A stretch of DNA of 64,000 nucleotides from an uncultured Acetatifactor sp. (GCA_934436435.1 CAKSAN010000017.1:3057-67056); one strand, 5' to 3'. Numbered from the stretch's first letter, positions 44,659 through 53,970 are shown. Notes: generated by a model not told the origin, from the sequence alone. A program made the numbers and translations.

Positions 44659-44707
44659 GCGCCCCGCTTCCTCTATCTTCCCGGGGCTGAATCGGCTTCC
44701 TTCTTCT
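44659..44707. repeat. Degenerate terminal unit of the 52-bp array
   Basis: GCCCCG (44661-44666) and CGGGGC (44682-44687) form a stem at the position of ATACCC/GGGTAT in the regular units, and the trailing TTCCTTCTTCT resembles the unit end. Sequence differs but pairing is kept. Confidence 0.5.
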
Positions 44708-44725
44708 ATTTACACCCACGCACAC

Positions 44726-44771
44726 AAAAAGCCTGCCTCCGACGACAACATCGTCATGAGGCAGGCTTTTT
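44726..44771. terminator. Bidirectional terminator before the flippase gene end
   Basis: AAAAAGCCTGCCTC (44726-44739) and GAGGCAGGCTTTTT (44758-44771) form a perfect 14-bp stem, with GACGA/TCGTC inside. It lies 16 bases past the flippase stop. Confidence 0.88.
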
Positions 44772-44786
44772 GTGCTTAAACTCTCT

Positions 44787-46451
44787 TTATCTCAACAAAT
44801 GGCACTTCTTCGCCACCTTTATCAGCAGATACCCCTTGGGGAAGCTGCGAAGCTCCTGCTCTGTGATGCCGCGCATCAGGATCAGCATGACAAAGTAGAC
44901 CACGGCAGCGATCACGATGGCCGGGATCACGGAGATCCGCATGGACTTGGTCACCATATACAGGCCCTCATAGATGGCCCAGGCCGCTGCTCCCATAAAT
45001 GCGGAGGCAAAAGCCGGGATCACAAAGGTTCTGACGATCTCCTGCCGGTAGCCCACCGCTTTTCGTACCGCCCACTGGTTCAGCACACACATCATGCCGG
45101 AATACAGTGTATTGGCAATGGCGATGCTGTACAGATCCAGACTCGTGAACATCAGAAGCAATACGGCTGCCACCGTCTGTACCACCAGAGAAATTCCGGC
45201 ATTGACGATCGGCGTATTTACTTTGCCCAGTCCCTGTAAGATCGAACTGTTCAAGGTCGACAGTGCATAAAAGATGACAGACAGAGACAAAGTCATCAGC
45301 AGTGCTGCTGCCAGATTCAGTTCCTCCGCCGTCTTGTTCGTAAACAACAGGCTGATCACCGGCTTCGCCAGCACGCAGAGTCCTACCGCACAGGGAATCG
45401 AGATCACCATAGTGGTCTTCACTGCCAGCCCGATCTTCTCTCTGGCCCCTTTCACATCCCGGGCCGCCATCAGCTGTGCCACGGAAGGAATCATAGCCGA
45501 AGCCATGGCCGAGGCAAAGGCGATGGGAATATTGGACATGGTCAGCGACTGTCCGGAGAAAATACCGTATTTCTCATAAATAGATACCGTATCCAGCCCC
45601 CGCAGGTTCGGATACCATTTGGTGTAAATACTGTTGTTGACCGTACTGCTCAGATTGTATACGGCAGTACTTAAAATAAACGGCGTCACCACCAGGGTGA
45701 TCGTCTTGAAAATCTGTCCGTAGGAATCTACATGCGAATGTCTGTCATGCTGCACTCTGCGCAGGATCATCTTCCGGTTCAGGGCATAGACACCGGCCAT
45801 GAAAAGTAATGCCACCAGCACGCCAACACCGGTACCCAGTGCACTTCCCACCGCACCGTAGGTTGCTCTGGTCACCTGTCCTTCCTGATCCGCCGGGACC
45901 TCCATGGTTCCCATGAACAGATTGATCAGCAGATAGGCCGCACCCACGCTGATCACCGCATTGGCGATCTGCTCCAGGATCTGTGACACGGAAGTCTGCG
46001 CCATGCTCTTATGGGCCTGAAAATAACCCCGCAGGACACCCAGAATGCCGTAGACAAAGATCGTCGGTGCAAAGGTGCGCAGTACCGTGATCGCCGCTCC
46101 CGACACGAACAATCCCGCTCCAAAAAACAGAAAAAGGCTGGCAATGCCGCCAACCACTAAGACATAGATCATGGCTCCGTGGAACAATCTGTGGGCATTG
46201 CGGTATTCCCTTTCTCCCAGCTTCTGGGCGATTGCCTTGGAGATCGCCGAGGGGATGCTGTAGGAAGAGATCAGCAGGATGATGGTGTAATAGTTGTACG
46301 CGGACTGGTAATACCCCAGTCCCAGATTGCCAATTACACTCTGTAAAGGGCCCCTGTAAAGGAGCCCTATGATTCTGCTGATGATTCCGGCCGCCGCCAG
46401 AATTCCCGCCTGCATGATAAAATTGTTCTTGGAACTGTTCTTATCTGCCAT
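44787..46451 (-). CDS. Polysaccharide/lipid flippase of the MurJ-SpoVB-Wzx group
   Basis: The 554-residue product has about fourteen membrane segments. The N-terminus (AGIISRIIGLLYRGPLQSVIGNLGLGYY) is the typical MVF/PST superfamily start with the conserved Arg residues of the cavity. Members in Bacillota include SpoVB and the lipid II flippase YtgP/MurJ. I cannot tell whether this is the main lipid II flippase or a spore-cortex or polysaccharide one. It lies 23 bases after glgA on the same strand. Confidence 0.87.
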   Translation of the reverse strand: MADKNSSKNNFIMQAGILAAAGIISRIIGLLYRGPLQSVIGNLGLGYYQSAYNYYTIILLISSYSIPSAISKAIAQKLGEREYRNAHRLFHGAMIYVLVVGGIASLFLFFGAGLFVSGAAITVLRTFAPTIFVYGILGVLRGYFQAHKSMAQTSVSQILEQIANAVISVGAAYLLINLFMGTMEVPADQEGQVTRATYGAVGSALGTGVGVLVALLFMAGVYALNRKMILRRVQHDRHSHVDSYGQIFKTITLVVTPFILSTAVYNLSSTVNNSIYTKWYPNLRGLDTVSIYEKYGIFSGQSLTMSNIPIAFASAMASAMIPSVAQLMAARDVKGAREKIGLAVKTTMVISIPCAVGLCVLAKPVISLLFTNKTAEELNLAAALLMTLSLSVIFYALSTLNSSILQGLGKVNTPIVNAGISLVVQTVAAVLLLMFTSLDLYSIAIANTLYSGMMCVLNQWAVRKAVGYRQEIVRTFVIPAFASAFMGAAAWAIYEGLYMVTKSMRISVIPAIVIAAVVYFVMLILMRGITEQELRSFPKGYLLIKVAKKCHLLR

Positions 46452-46474
46452 CTTTCTTACCTTACTTTGGTTCT

Positions 46475-47920
46475 TTATCCGATCAGCCAGTCATACATCT
46501 CCTGATATTTTCTGGCGGATACTTTCCAGGAATAATCGGTGGCCATGGCACGATCCACGATCTTATTCCACTCTCTCTTCCTGTCATAGTAAATATGCTC
46601 CGCATAACGGATCGTATTCAGCATCTCGTGTGCATTGTAATTCGTAAAGCTGAAGCCCGTGCCGGTGTTCTCGTATTCGTTGTAGGGCTGTACGGTATCC
46701 TTCAGTCCGCCGGTCTCTCTGACGATAGGCACAGTGCCGTAACGCAGCGCGATCAGCTGACTCAGGCCGCAGGGTTCGAACAGGGACGGCATCAGATAAG
46801 CATCACACGCCGCATAGATTTTATGGGACAGTGCATCCGAATAGTAAATATTGGCAGACACCTTGTCTCCATACTTCCAGTCGAAATGACGGAACATGTT
46901 CTCGTAACGTTCCTCACCGGTACCCAGTACCACGAACTGGATATCATCCTGACACAGTTCATCCATGACATAAGCGATCAGATCCAGTCCCTTCTGGTCT
47001 GTCAGTCGGGATACCAGACCGATCATCATTTTCCTGTCATCTACACGAAGTCCCAGCTCTTCCTGCAGGGCACGCTTGTTCTTCACCTTTTCCTTGCGGA
47101 AGTTCACTGCATTATATGCTTTTACGATGTTTTTATCCGTTTCCGGGTTAAACTCTTCATAGTCGATGCCATTGACGATACCACGCAGATCATGACTTCT
47201 GGCACGCAGCAGTCCGTCCAGACCCTCTCCGTAGAACGGGGTCTTGATCTCCTCCGCATAGGTATCACTTACCGTGGTCACCGCATCCGCAAATACAATA
47301 CCGCCCTTCAACAGGTTCGCATCTTTATAAGCCTCCAGCTTATCCGCAGTGAAATAATACTCCGGCAGACCGGTAATGCTCTGTACCGTCTTCACATCCC
47401 ATTTTCCCTGGAACTTCAGGTTATGTATAGTGATAACGGACTTAATGTTGCGGTAAAAATCTCCGCCGTGGAAACGCTCTTTCAGGTATACCGGGATCAG
47501 TCCGGTCTGCCAGTCATGGCAATGAATCAGATCCGGCTGGAAATTCAAAAGCGGTAATGCCGACAGCACTGCCTTGCAGAAGTACGCATACTTCTCGATC
47601 TCATATCTGGGATCATCTCCGTAAGGCTTGAAGCCTCCGAAATAGCTCTCATTGTCGATGAAATAGTAGTGTACTCCGGCTTCCTCCGCCTCCAGCACTC
47701 CCACATACACATTCTGCCAGTTGAAATCCATGTAGAAATGTGTCACATACTTCAGTTTATCCTTCATTTCCTGTTTCATACAGGTGTACTTCGGAATAAA
47801 CACTCTTACATCAAAATACTCCTTGTCAATATACTTCGGCAAAGATCCTACGACATCCGCAAGTCCTCCGGTCTTGATAAAAGGTACGCCTTCCGATGCG
47901 GCAAAAAGAATTTTTTTCAT
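46475..47920 (-). CDS. glgA: Glycogen synthase (ADP-glucose type)
   Basis: Transfers glucose from ADP-glucose to growing alpha-1,4-glucan. The 481-residue product is of GT5 type: KTGGLADVVGSLPK near residue 15 binds ADP-glucose, HCHDWQTGLIPVYLK lies in the N-terminal domain, and EPCGLSQLIALRYGTVPIVRETGGLKDTV in the C-terminal domain holds the catalytic Glu. The ATG at 47920 follows GGAGGG. Other glg genes are not adjacent. A TATAAT lies at 47974-47969, upstream on the minus strand, with a poor -35. Confidence 0.96.
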   Translation of the reverse strand: MKKILFAASEGVPFIKTGGLADVVGSLPKYIDKEYFDVRVFIPKYTCMKQEMKDKLKYVTHFYMDFNWQNVYVGVLEAEEAGVHYYFIDNESYFGGFKPYGDDPRYEIEKYAYFCKAVLSALPLLNFQPDLIHCHDWQTGLIPVYLKERFHGGDFYRNIKSVITIHNLKFQGKWDVKTVQSITGLPEYYFTADKLEAYKDANLLKGGIVFADAVTTVSDTYAEEIKTPFYGEGLDGLLRARSHDLRGIVNGIDYEEFNPETDKNIVKAYNAVNFRKEKVKNKRALQEELGLRVDDRKMMIGLVSRLTDQKGLDLIAYVMDELCQDDIQFVVLGTGEERYENMFRHFDWKYGDKVSANIYYSDALSHKIYAACDAYLMPSLFEPCGLSQLIALRYGTVPIVRETGGLKDTVQPYNEYENTGTGFSFTNYNAHEMLNTIRYAEHIYYDRKREWNKIVDRAMATDYSWKVSARKYQEMYDWLIG

Positions 47921-48037
47921 GTAAACCCTCCACATATGCTACGGCTTGTATTTCAAAAACATAAATAGATTATAACATGTTTGGCATTTATAGAAAAGAG
48001 GGCATCCATAATTTAATACTTTCATTTCCGGTCAAAA

Positions 48038-48083
48038 TTTCCTTACCAATGGCAGCGTTAATAACAATGCTATTGGCAGGAAA
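48038..48083 (-). terminator. Hairpin after the Spo0A-like gene
   Basis: TTTCCT (48038-48043) pairs with AGGAAA (48078-48083), and CCAAT/ATTGG continues the stem inside. On the minus strand AT-rich sequence follows. A likely but imperfect terminator. Confidence 0.45.
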
Positions 48084-48097
48084 GGCGGCCGCGCTCA

Positions 48098-48625
48098 TCA
48101 GCTTCTGTAGGAAAGTCGGATTCTGTCGGCGATCAGGGCAATAAATTCAGAGTTGGTAGGCTTGCCCTTGCCGGTGTCGATGGTATAGCCGAACATGGCA
48201 TCCAGGGTCTCCATGCGGCCTCTGCTCCAGGCGACCTCAATCGCATGGCGGATGGCACGCTCCACGCGGCTGGGTGTGGTCTGGAAACGCTTGGCAATGG
48301 TAGGATACAGGATCTTTGTAATGGAACTGATCATGGCCGGATCCTCCACCGACATCATGATGGCTTCCCTTAAGTACTGGTATCCTTTGATATGTGCCGG
48401 GACTCCGATCTCATGGATCATATCCGTGACATCCTTTTCCAGGTCATGGATGACTTCCGGGGTCTGTTCCTTCTTTTCTGTCATTTTTTCTGCGCTGTCC
48501 TTGGCGTTTTTCGTAGAAGGAACCGTGATCATAATTTGGAATTCCTTGTTGGCATTCATCAGATCCCCCAGGATTTTGTATACTTTTTCATTATCCTTTG
48601 TAGTTGTAATGTTTAATTTTTCCAT
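48098..48625 (-). CDS. Spo0A C-terminal-domain protein lacking a receiver domain
   Basis: The 175-residue product ends with a full Spo0A DNA-binding domain: [36 protein letters not shown] (helix-turn-helix start) and [14 protein letters not shown], the recognition segment. The N-terminal 70 residues are charged, Lys/Glu-rich, with no phosphoacceptor Asp or REC fold. True Spo0A has a receiver of about 125 residues there. The protein should bind 0A-box-like DNA without phosphorylation control and may compete with Spo0A. The start follows GGAGG. Confidence 0.88.
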   Translation of the reverse strand: MEKLNITTTKDNEKVYKILGDLMNANKEFQIMITVPSTKNAKDSAEKMTEKKEQTPEVIHDLEKDVTDMIHEIGVPAHIKGYQYLREAIMMSVEDPAMISSITKILYPTIAKRFQTTPSRVERAIRHAIEVAWSRGRMETLDAMFGYTIDTGKGKPTNSEFIALIADRIRLSYRS

Positions 48626-48672
48626 TAAACTACCTCCATGACTACAAAACTACTTTTTTCACGTACCGTTCT

Positions 48673-48702
48673 ATTATAAATAGATATGCGCCACGGCTTC
48701 AA
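48673..48702 (-). promoter_or_regulatory. Promoter of the Spo0A-like gene
   Basis: On the minus strand TTGAAG (48702-48697) and TATAAT (48678-48673) are 18 bases apart, about 48 bases before the ATG. Confidence 0.55.
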
Positions 48703-48739
48703 GCAGAACCCATCGCAAGATTTTTCCAAATTTCGCATT

Positions 48740-48768
48740 AAAAAAAGCACCCGGAATGACCCGGGTGC
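48740..48768 (-). terminator. Terminator of the HEAT-repeat gene
   Basis: GCACCCGG (48747-48754) and CCGGGTGC (48761-48768) form a perfect 8-bp stem with a 6-base loop, followed on the minus strand by TTTTTTT. It lies 48 bases past the stop. Confidence 0.88.
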
Positions 48769-48815
48769 CTATAAGAGGGAAAATGTATAAGTAGAAAAAC
48801 TACGAGTAAAGCAAA

Positions 48816-49148
48816 TTAATGATGCTCTGCCAGGGTGTGAAGGGCATCTTTGATAGCCGTCTTCACCGTCTCATCCTGCTCTGCATTCAGTCTGTGCAGC
48901 AGATAGGTCTTGGCATATTCGGTACCAATGTTGCCCAATGCTTTTGCTGCTTCAATTCGGATCTTAGCATCCGGATTGTCGATCATATGAGCAATGCTGT
49001 TGACACTGTCCTCATCCTTAATCTGGCTCAGTGCCTCAAGTGCAGCCACCACTACCACATCATCGGATGAACCCAGATATTTGATGATCTTGTCGGATTT
49101 TCCTTTCTCCTGTAATTTCTGAATCTTACTTAAATCATGTTGTTCCAT
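48816..49148 (-). CDS. Small HEAT-repeat protein
   Basis: The 110-residue product consists of three helical HEAT units: DKIIKYLGSSDDVVVVAALEAL, then VNSIAHMIDNPDAKIRIEAAKALGNIG (read as two helices) and YLLHRLNAEQDETVKTAIKDAL. It has no enzyme motif or membrane segment. HEAT proteins are binding scaffolds. It is a single-gene unit with its own promoter and terminator. Partner unknown. Confidence 0.85.
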   Translation of the reverse strand: MEQHDLSKIQKLQEKGKSDKIIKYLGSSDDVVVVAALEALSQIKDEDSVNSIAHMIDNPDAKIRIEAAKALGNIGTEYAKTYLLHRLNAEQDETVKTAIKDALHTLAEHH

Positions 49149-49249
49149 AAAAACGCGCCTCTTTCTTTCTGCCAGCGCGGGGGCGGTAAAATCGTCTCCG
49201 GATCATCACTGTATGTCGCCTGTGGTGATTGGCTTTTCTTGATAATGTT

Positions 49250-49278
49250 ATAATACCACCTTATTTGTCAGAAAACAA
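49250..49278 (-). promoter_or_regulatory. Promoter of the HEAT-repeat gene
   Basis: On the minus strand TTGTTT (49278-49273) and TATTAT (49255-49250) are 17 bases apart. Confidence 0.55.
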
Positions 49279-49325
49279 TTATAGCAAAATGAAGGATTTC
49301 TAAAAATTCTATAACCTCGATTCAC

Positions 49326-49354
49326 TTGTCCCCCGGTAGATTTTATATTATACT
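49326..49354 (+). promoter_or_regulatory. Promoter of the DUF4317 gene
   Basis: TTGTCC (49326-49331) and TATACT (49349-49354) are exactly 17 bases apart, 44 bases before the ATG. Confidence 0.65.
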
Positions 49355-49398
49355 GGTATCAATTCAAACTTATACAGAAACTGAAAGAAGGTACTCTC

Positions 49399-50559
49399 AT
49401 GACAAAACAGGAAATCAGCGAAATCAAAAAGCTGTTCACCCCGAAAAACTGCTCCATCACCCGGATCTGCGGGTGTTATGTGGACGGAGAAAAAAATAAA
49501 AAAACAGAATTAAAGCAGGCCTTTCTGGCGCTGCCTGAGGAGGAGATGTTCAAGTACTTTGAGATTCTGCGTAAGAGCCTGTCCGGCACCATCGGCAAGA
49601 ATCTGCTGAATCTGGAATTTCCTTTAAAGAGTGAGACGGAAGGCGGCACCCAGGAATTTCTGCTGCGTCTGCGGGACAGCCGTCTGAAGGACGACGATCT
49701 GCTGGAACAGTTCTATGACCGCATTATTGAATCCTATGAATATGTGGGCAATTATCTGATCCTGCTGATCCATGATGCCTACGATGTACCGGGGCGTACC
49801 CGGGACGGCATCGAGATGGAAGACGCTTCCGACGAAGTATATGAATATATCCTCACCTGTATCTGCCCTGTGGATCTGTCCAAGCCGGGTCTAAGCTACA
49901 ATGCCGTGGAAAATACCTTCCAGAACCGTATCCGTGACTGGGTGGTAGGCATGCCGGATACTGCCTTCCTGTTCCCCGCTTTCAATGACCGGAGCACGGA
50001 TCTGCACAGCACTCTGTATTACTCCAAAGATGCGGAGGAATTAAAAGAGAATTTCGTAGACCTGATGTTAGGCTGTCCGCTTCCCCTGTCCGCCGGCGGT
50101 CAGAAAGAGACCTTCCAGACACTGGTGGAGGAAACACTGGGCAATACCTGCGATATCGAAGTGGTAAAGAACATCCATGAGAAAATGAGTGAGATCGCTC
50201 AGGAACACAAAGAAGATCCCGAACCTGTGGTGCTGGATAAAAATGAAGTGAAGACCATTTTCGCCAGCAGCGGTGTGGCCAACGACCGCATGGAGGTCTT
50301 CGACCAATGCTTTGATGAGACTGCCGGAGAAAATACCTCCCTCATGATGACCAATGTCTACAATCCCCGCAGCTTTGAGGTAAAGACACCGGATGTAGTC
50401 ATCAAAGTCAACCCCGAGCGCACAGATCTTGTCAACACGAAACTGATCGACGGCAGACAGTGCCTCGTGATCGAGCTGGATGGCAATATAGAGGTCAACG
50501 GCATTGCTGTCCGGGCTGCCGGAAGTGCGGGCACCGAAAGTGAGGATGCCGAAGAATAG
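49399..50559 (+). CDS. DUF4317 domain protein
   Basis: The 386-residue product begins MTKQEISEIKKLFTPKNCSI and contains ITRICGCYVDGEK, the signature I associate with DUF4317, a cytoplasmic family frequent in Lachnospiraceae with no known function. It is soluble, acidic and ends in a charged tail. AAAGAAGG lies before the ATG. It is a single-gene unit with its own promoter and terminator. Confidence 0.9.
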   Translation: MTKQEISEIKKLFTPKNCSITRICGCYVDGEKNKKTELKQAFLALPEEEMFKYFEILRKSLSGTIGKNLLNLEFPLKSETEGGTQEFLLRLRDSRLKDDDLLEQFYDRIIESYEYVGNYLILLIHDAYDVPGRTRDGIEMEDASDEVYEYILTCICPVDLSKPGLSYNAVENTFQNRIRDWVVGMPDTAFLFPAFNDRSTDLHSTLYYSKDAEELKENFVDLMLGCPLPLSAGGQKETFQTLVEETLGNTCDIEVVKNIHEKMSEIAQEHKEDPEPVVLDKNEVKTIFASSGVANDRMEVFDQCFDETAGENTSLMMTNVYNPRSFEVKTPDVVIKVNPERTDLVNTKLIDGRQCLVIELDGNIEVNGIAVRAAGSAGTESEDAEE

Positions 50560-50577
50560 TTGTCTCCTGAAATACAG

Positions 50578-50613
50578 CATGCCCTCCACCGGTCAGACCC
50601 GATGGAGGGCATG
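50578..50613. terminator. Terminator between the DUF4317 gene and yhaN-like gene
   Basis: CATGCCCTCCA (50578-50588) and TGGAGGGCATG (50603-50613) form a perfect 11-bp stem with a 14-base loop between two convergent genes. The T-tail is weak. Confidence 0.7.
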
Positions 50614-50620
50614 TCTCGTA

Positions 50621-52801
50621 TTATTCCCTGCTGCCATGGCAGGTAAAATAAATCACCTGATATTCCTTCGCGATCTCCGCAAGGAAGCGCATTGCTCCCT
50701 TTGTCCGGTTCTCATCCAGATTTACAAAAGGATCGTCCAGAATCAGAAACGGCCGTCTGTCGTCATACATGGCTTCCACCAGTGCCATACGCATGCAGAT
50801 GCCGATCAGATCCCGGTTACCCAGACTCATGTATCCGATCTCCCGGGGCATATTTCCCTCAATGACCTGTAATTTCGTATTGGCATCCATCTGGTAATTG
50901 TCGCATTCCGTTCCCGTCAGGATCCTGTAATATTTCCGGAATCCCTGCATGACCGGTTCCGTATATCTTGCGGTAAAAGAACTTCTGGCATCTTCCAGCA
51001 GTTTCTTCGTCGTCCCCAATAATTCGTACTGTCTGGAGCGTCTGTCGATGTCCTCCTGTAAAACCTCCAGTTCGTCCTCCATGCTCTCCACATTGTTCCA
51101 GGCTTCCTGCATGCTGGACAGTTGTTCCTGATAGCTGCGGATGGTCTGGAAACGTTCTTCCATCCGGCCGGAGAGTACCTTCATCTCTTTCGTCAGGCTC
51201 TCCAGTGATTCCTCCCCCTCCGGTGCCTTCAGCGCCAGCAGTCTGGGAACATCTTCCGCCCGCTCGAAAGCTTTCAGTTCCTGTTCGCTCTTGTCATATT
51301 CCATCAGCGCATTGCGGTAATCACTTCTGCGATGCAAAAGCTCTGTCAGCTGTTCCTCCGGATGTTCTTCCAACAGGATCCCGATCCGGGTGAAAAACTG
51401 ATGAATACTGTTCTCCAGCTGTTCATACTGTTCCTTCTGCTCCCGGTAACGTCTGTCTCTCTCTTCCTGTTTCTGCCTTTGTCTGCCGGCTGCAAGATGC
51501 TGTTCTTCTTCCAGCCGCACCAGTTCTGCCCTCAGGTCATCAATCTCGCCATTCTCCAGTGTCTCTTCTCCGGGGATCCCGGAAGAAATAAACCACGCGG
51601 CTCCCAATGCCACGATCCCCAACGCCAGCAGAATCCCTCCGGGTACAGTCTGTCTTAATAAAAAGCAGGCCCCTCCTGCCAGAAGCAATACGATTCCGAG
51701 AATTCCAAATACATTTTTCCGCTTTCTGCCGGTCTCCCTCTCCCGCAGGATCCTGCGCTGTTCCTGCGCCTGTACCGTCTCTAAAGTCTTAAGCCGGGCC
51801 GCTTTTTCCCGGTATTCCACTTCCTGCTCTTCATAACGGGCGCTGCCCCCCGGCACACTGCCCATCTGTTCGGACAGTTCCATGGCTCTACGGATGCTCT
51901 CCGCCTCACTGCATCTGCTTAAGCATTTCCGCAGATCCTCTTCCGTGGGGATCACTCCGTTAAAATAGCTTTTTGCTTCTTTTAAAAGACGCTCTCTCTC
52001 CGCAAGCTTTGTCGTAAGATCCAGATATTTTTCCCGTTTTGCCTGCTGATCCTTGTAGGCTCCCAGCTCCTGCTGCTTTGCCTGTAGCTCCGCCAGCTCT
52101 CCCGCCAGCTTCTCCCGCTCTTCGAGAGCTGTCTGTTTTCTGGCGGCGATACTCTCCATAGTCGTCCGGATATCCTGTCCGTTACGGATCTGTGTCTTCA
52201 GTTCCGTGATGCGGTCCTTATCCCGCCGGATGGATCCGGTCTTACGGGTGGGGGACATGGCATTCAGCAGATCGTTCAGCCGCTTGTCCGCCGTCTCGAA
52301 ATTATTAATGTCATCGGTGTTCTCCGCCAGATTACCGATCTTGGCATTGATGCTGTCCGTGACAAAAGTCTCACAGTCATTCTGGGAGATAAAAGTGGTC
52401 CGCTCAAAGGAGGCGGCATCGATCCGGAACAGCTCCTCTCCCAGCTTCTCCGTAAAATCATCACTGGGCAGATGGGTCACAGGATCTGTCAGCTGAAATT
52501 CATCCTCCGCCGCTTTATTGCCGAAAGTTCTGCGGACAGAATACTGTTTTCCGTCGCTTTCAAACTGTAATTCTCCCCCGTATACTCCCTTCTGCCAGGG
52601 AGTATAGCGTTTTCTCTCGTTTTCTATGGGATCTCTCTTGCCCTCGTTGCGAAATCCGAAAAGCATGACCCGCAGGAACGCCGCCAGTGTACTTTTTCCC
52701 CATCCGTTTTCCTCGCAGATGGTATTGCAGCCTTCCGTAAACTCACAGGTAAAATCACTCAATTTTCCAAAATTCTCTATATGACACCGTATCAGCTTCA
52801 T
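50621..52801 (-). CDS. SMC/Rad50-like ATPase of the YhaN type
   Basis: The 726-residue product has Walker A (ENGWGKST, residues 31-38) at the N-terminus and the ABC signature/Walker B region (LGNRDLIGICMRMALVE, FLILDDPFVNLDENR) at the C-terminus, with coiled coils in between. In the middle (about residues 365-415) are two hydrophobic segments (NVFGILGIVLLLAGGACFLL and GGILLALGIVALGAAWFI), so it is probably membrane-tethered. It overlaps the phosphoesterase gene by 4 bases (ATGA), the SbcC/SbcD-type arrangement. DNA end processing or repair is inferred. Confidence 0.87.
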   Translation of the reverse strand: MKLIRCHIENFGKLSDFTCEFTEGCNTICEENGWGKSTLAAFLRVMLFGFRNEGKRDPIENERKRYTPWQKGVYGGELQFESDGKQYSVRRTFGNKAAEDEFQLTDPVTHLPSDDFTEKLGEELFRIDAASFERTTFISQNDCETFVTDSINAKIGNLAENTDDINNFETADKRLNDLLNAMSPTRKTGSIRRDKDRITELKTQIRNGQDIRTTMESIAARKQTALEEREKLAGELAELQAKQQELGAYKDQQAKREKYLDLTTKLAERERLLKEAKSYFNGVIPTEEDLRKCLSRCSEAESIRRAMELSEQMGSVPGGSARYEEQEVEYREKAARLKTLETVQAQEQRRILRERETGRKRKNVFGILGIVLLLAGGACFLLRQTVPGGILLALGIVALGAAWFISSGIPGEETLENGEIDDLRAELVRLEEEQHLAAGRQRQKQEERDRRYREQKEQYEQLENSIHQFFTRIGILLEEHPEEQLTELLHRRSDYRNALMEYDKSEQELKAFERAEDVPRLLALKAPEGEESLESLTKEMKVLSGRMEERFQTIRSYQEQLSSMQEAWNNVESMEDELEVLQEDIDRRSRQYELLGTTKKLLEDARSSFTARYTEPVMQGFRKYYRILTGTECDNYQMDANTKLQVIEGNMPREIGYMSLGNRDLIGICMRMALVEAMYDDRRPFLILDDPFVNLDENRTKGAMRFLAEIAKEYQVIYFTCHGSRE

Positions 52802-53901
52802 GCGTCCAGGATCTCCTCTCCGGCCAGTGCCTGAAGTCCGTAATGGATCACCGCTGCCTTGTCCTCTTCCGACAGATCCTCTCTGCTCATAACTGTGCGG
52901 ATGAATTCTCCCTTCAAAGACACATCTTTTGCAAAGGAAGCATAATCTACCAGATATTTCGAGCTGTCCTTGATCTTCACAAAATAGAAACGGCTGCTGA
53001 ACTGATGCAGCAAAAAGTCCGTTTCTTTTTCACTTTCCACATCGACTTTACCGGTCAATTCATATTTTACCAGACTCTTCTCCGGATAATTGCCCGCATC
53101 GGTCTCTTTTTTCATGCGCTCCAGGATCTCCATCGTGGACACGCAGCCGGTAATATCCACCGGAATGGTATAGAGATTCCGGGAAGCAAACGGGATAAAA
53201 CCGCTCTCCACGGTGCCTGCTGCCTCATCCACAGTAAGCAGTACGAATCCGTGTTCCCCGCATTCGTCAAACCCGCGCCCCTCCAGGCATCCGGGATAAC
53301 AATAGACTCCCCGGCCATCCAGCGGTTCCTTCTTATAACTATGGATATGTCCCAGTGCCAGATAGTCAATGCTTTTATTCTTCAGGGCGGTCAGATGTAT
53401 GACCTCTGCCTTGTCCTTCGCACTGTATTCCGATTCCTGACCGTGCAGGACAACGATATTCACCAGATCCGCATCCAGAGATAATGCATTATAGACGCTG
53501 CCGCTGTTCTCCGGATTCAGTTCCACGCCGGTGATGCACACCTTTTCCCCCAGACGGTAGCTTGTCCATTTGCTGTCAAACAGATGAAGGTTCTCCGGGA
53601 TCTGCGAAAGTCCCCCGGTAAAACTCCCCTCATCATGGTTGCCTTGTAAATAGTAAAACTCGATTCCGGGATGCCCCACGATCAGGTCCTTCACCACATT
53701 TCTTGCGGTGGCTGACACGTTCTTCGTATCAAACAGATCCCCCGCAATGAGAATGGCATCCACTTCATGGGATGCCCCGTATTCCACCATTTTCCGAAAG
53801 GTCGTCAACAGTTCCGTCCTGCGCTCTCTGGCTTTTTCTCCGGTAAGATTTGCACTCATTCTGGAATCCAGATGGATGTCCGCGCAATGGATGATCTTCA
53901 T
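52798..53901 (-). CDS. SbcD/Mre11-like exonuclease of the YhaO type
   Basis: The 367-residue product is a calcineurin-like phosphoesterase with the metal-ligand set CADIHLDS (residues 6-13), GDLFDTKN, GNHDEGS and GHIHSYK, as in SbcD/Mre11 nucleases. It is translated just before the YhaN-like ATPase with a 4-base overlap, so the two should form one complex. The C-terminal domain is shorter than in Escherichia coli SbcD. No AddAB or other repair genes are adjacent. Confidence 0.9.
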   Translation of the reverse strand: MKIIHCADIHLDSRMSANLTGEKARERRTELLTTFRKMVEYGASHEVDAILIAGDLFDTKNVSATARNVVKDLIVGHPGIEFYYLQGNHDEGSFTGGLSQIPENLHLFDSKWTSYRLGEKVCITGVELNPENSGSVYNALSLDADLVNIVVLHGQESEYSAKDKAEVIHLTALKNKSIDYLALGHIHSYKKEPLDGRGVYCYPGCLEGRGFDECGEHGFVLLTVDEAAGTVESGFIPFASRNLYTIPVDITGCVSTMEILERMKKETDAGNYPEKSLVKYELTGKVDVESEKETDFLLHQFSSRFYFVKIKDSSKYLVDYASFAKDVSLKGEFIRTVMSREDLSEEDKAAVIHYGLQALAGEEILDA

Positions 53902-53970
53902 TCTGCTGCCTCCCTTTTCACGTTTTTACTACCCTTTATTATATACGAAACCCATAGCGGATACAACCAA

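Noticed and set aside
44182-44898. Long plus-strand frames through the 52-bp repeats
   Set aside because: All three phases are open only because the repeat lacks stops and 52 is not a multiple of 3; the peptides are the same low-complexity pattern in rotation. No ribosome binding site.
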